DNA of 64,000 nt from Leguminivora glycinivorella (taxonomy: Eukaryota; Arthropoda; Insecta; Lepidoptera; Tortricidae), in the NCBI RefSeq assembly GCF_023078275.1, contig NC_062974.1:26262110-26326109 (forward strand), written 5' to 3'. The notes under the pieces were generated by a model, which was not told the DNA's origin, did no database searches, and saw only the letters and a program-made list of their open reading frames with translations. The position numbers were made by a program, and so were the translations under genes. Positions 62,890-64,000 of the stretch are shown here, one piece after another (within the stretch, counting starts at the first letter, position 1; the number at the start of each line of letters is the position of its first letter).

Positions 62890-63159
62890 ATCTCTACCGA
62901 AGCTCTTCGCTACTCCGTCTGCATTGATTAAATGTTTCCGCAGCTTTCACGATTGTTTTCCCTCACAAAAGCAGCGAAATTCCTGTTTGCACACCGTTTG
63001 CACACTGTTTGCACACCGAACGTACAAACAATATACTTACGCCGCACAAGCATATTGCTGTTTATGTATGTGCATACAAACCTGGGCTAGAGTTCTATTT
63101 TGTTTGCTTTTAGGCGATATTTAAACACATAATTTTACGTACTTGGAATATATTTAAGA

Positions 63160-63336
63160 CTAGCTTTTGCCCGCGGCTTCGCTCGCGTTAGAAAGAGACA
63201 AAAAGTAGCCTATGTCACTTTCCATCCCTTCAACTATCTCCACTTAAAAAATCACGACAATTCGTCGCTCCGTTTTGCCGTGCAAGACGAACAAACAAAC
63301 AGACACACACACTTTCATTTATAATATTAGTATAGC
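63160..63336 (-). mobile_element. Small non-autonomous Helitron, copy 2
   Basis: A|CTAG then CTTTTGCCCGCGGCTTCGCT at the left, AATATTAGTATAGCA at the right; about 90% like 31335-31505 by eye. The exact 5' end is uncertain. Confidence 0.7.
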
Positions 63337-63360
63337 ATGTATTATCCACATGCTTAAGTA

Positions 63361-63496
63361 GTGCGTTTTCACATTATCCGATCCGATATCGGATGTCGGA
63401 AGGATTTCAACGGAAAAAATCCAAGATGGCGTTTGTAATGTATGGGATATCGGTCCGACATCCGATATCGGATCGGATAATGTGAAAACGCACTTA
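63361..63496. mobile_element. GATATCGGAT palindromic MITE, copy 2
   Basis: AGTGCGTTTTCACATTATCC and its exact complement GGATAATGTGAAAACGCACT bound a hairpin with about 45-bp arms and the loop phrase AAATCCAAGATGGCG. Confidence 0.8.
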
Positions 63497-63539
63497 GGAC
63501 ATATTTTTCATACAAAAATGAGCTATAGTTTTTATAGTG

Positions 63540-64000
63540 CATTATTATTTGTTTTTTATGCGATAGTAGGCAAACGACCACGAAGGTCGCTTGGTGATAA
63601 GCGATCACTGCCGCCCGCGGACACCCGAAACACCAGATTTTTTTTCTCACAATTTACATTTGACCACAAACGCTGTTCAAAGTTCAGCGACGCTTACCAT
63701 CAGGCGACCTGTCTGCTCGTTTGCCTCCTATCCCATAAAAAAAAAACCGGTCAAGTGCGAGTCGGACTCGCCTACCGAGGGTTCCGTACAAACTTTCAAA
63801 CTCCCCAGTTAAAATAATCTCATGTTTTCACATAACTCTAACGACTTGACTAGAAGACAAAAGTATAGGTATTATTGTATAGGCATTATTGTGTATAGCG
63901 CCATCTCTCGGTGAATTCGCTAACTAATTTGCGCGACCATAGTATGTTGGTTTTTCAGGGATTATTCTTTATAATGTTAACCGATTTAAACAATTTTTAC
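63540..64000 (+). mobile_element. Two retro-repeats in series, cut by the window end
   Basis: 63540-63747 contains GGTCGCTTGGTGATAAGCGA and CTCGTTTGCCTCCTATCCCA and ends in A-run. At 63748 AACCGGTCAAGTGCGAGTCG begins a copy of the 54165 repeat that continues past 64000. Open frames here have no domain. Confidence 0.65.

Overview
The window reads as intergenic or heterochromatin-like DNA from a moth or butterfly (Lepidoptera). It is AT-rich and has almost no host coding sequence. It is packed with repeat types typical of that order as I know them: a tRNA-headed SINE with GGTTCGAATCC at 27676, small Helitrons ending CTAG, palindromic MITEs, CR1/Jockey-type LINEs, hAT elements with 8-bp target duplications, Penelope-like fragments and a BEL/Pao retrotransposon. 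The order is inferred from repeat families recognised by eye, not from a search.

Layout. 1-8686 is a BEL/Pao element on the minus strand. Its LTRs differ at one position, and a 1.56-kb nested insertion splits the integrase. It sits inside a hAT element (8687-10654 is the visible part). 10663-15721 is a CR1-like LINE with PHD-type ORF1 and endonuclease/RT ORF2, both open. 15722-28043 holds small elements: a Penelope-like insertion in a 53-bp duplication, two fold-back elements, a Mutator-like element with a 9-bp duplication, copies of a palindromic family and a SINE. 28044-30835 is a 5'-truncated LINE with an open RT. 31000-41575 holds Helitron, MITE and microsatellite-bearing repeats and a 2.3-kb inverted repeat with a recurring GTAAAGGAC motif. 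41886-44477 is a second hAT element containing a decayed LINE RNase H segment; an RTE-type remnant follows. 47755-54044 is one CR1-like LINE remnant broken up by a 4.7-kb hAT element (a second, inverted copy of the 8687-10654 family, itself carrying a hAT MITE and a Helitron), a 71-bp-arm hairpin and a (GGAC)n repeat. 54100-64000 is mostly MITEs.

The best non-repeat candidate is a two-exon THAP zinc-finger gene fragment (57719-58320) with clean splice sites. The other coding regions belong to mobile elements. No operon, CRISPR array, rRNA or intact tRNA is visible. The interest lies in the order of nested insertions, which can be read from target duplications, and in several structured non-coding elements I cannot name.
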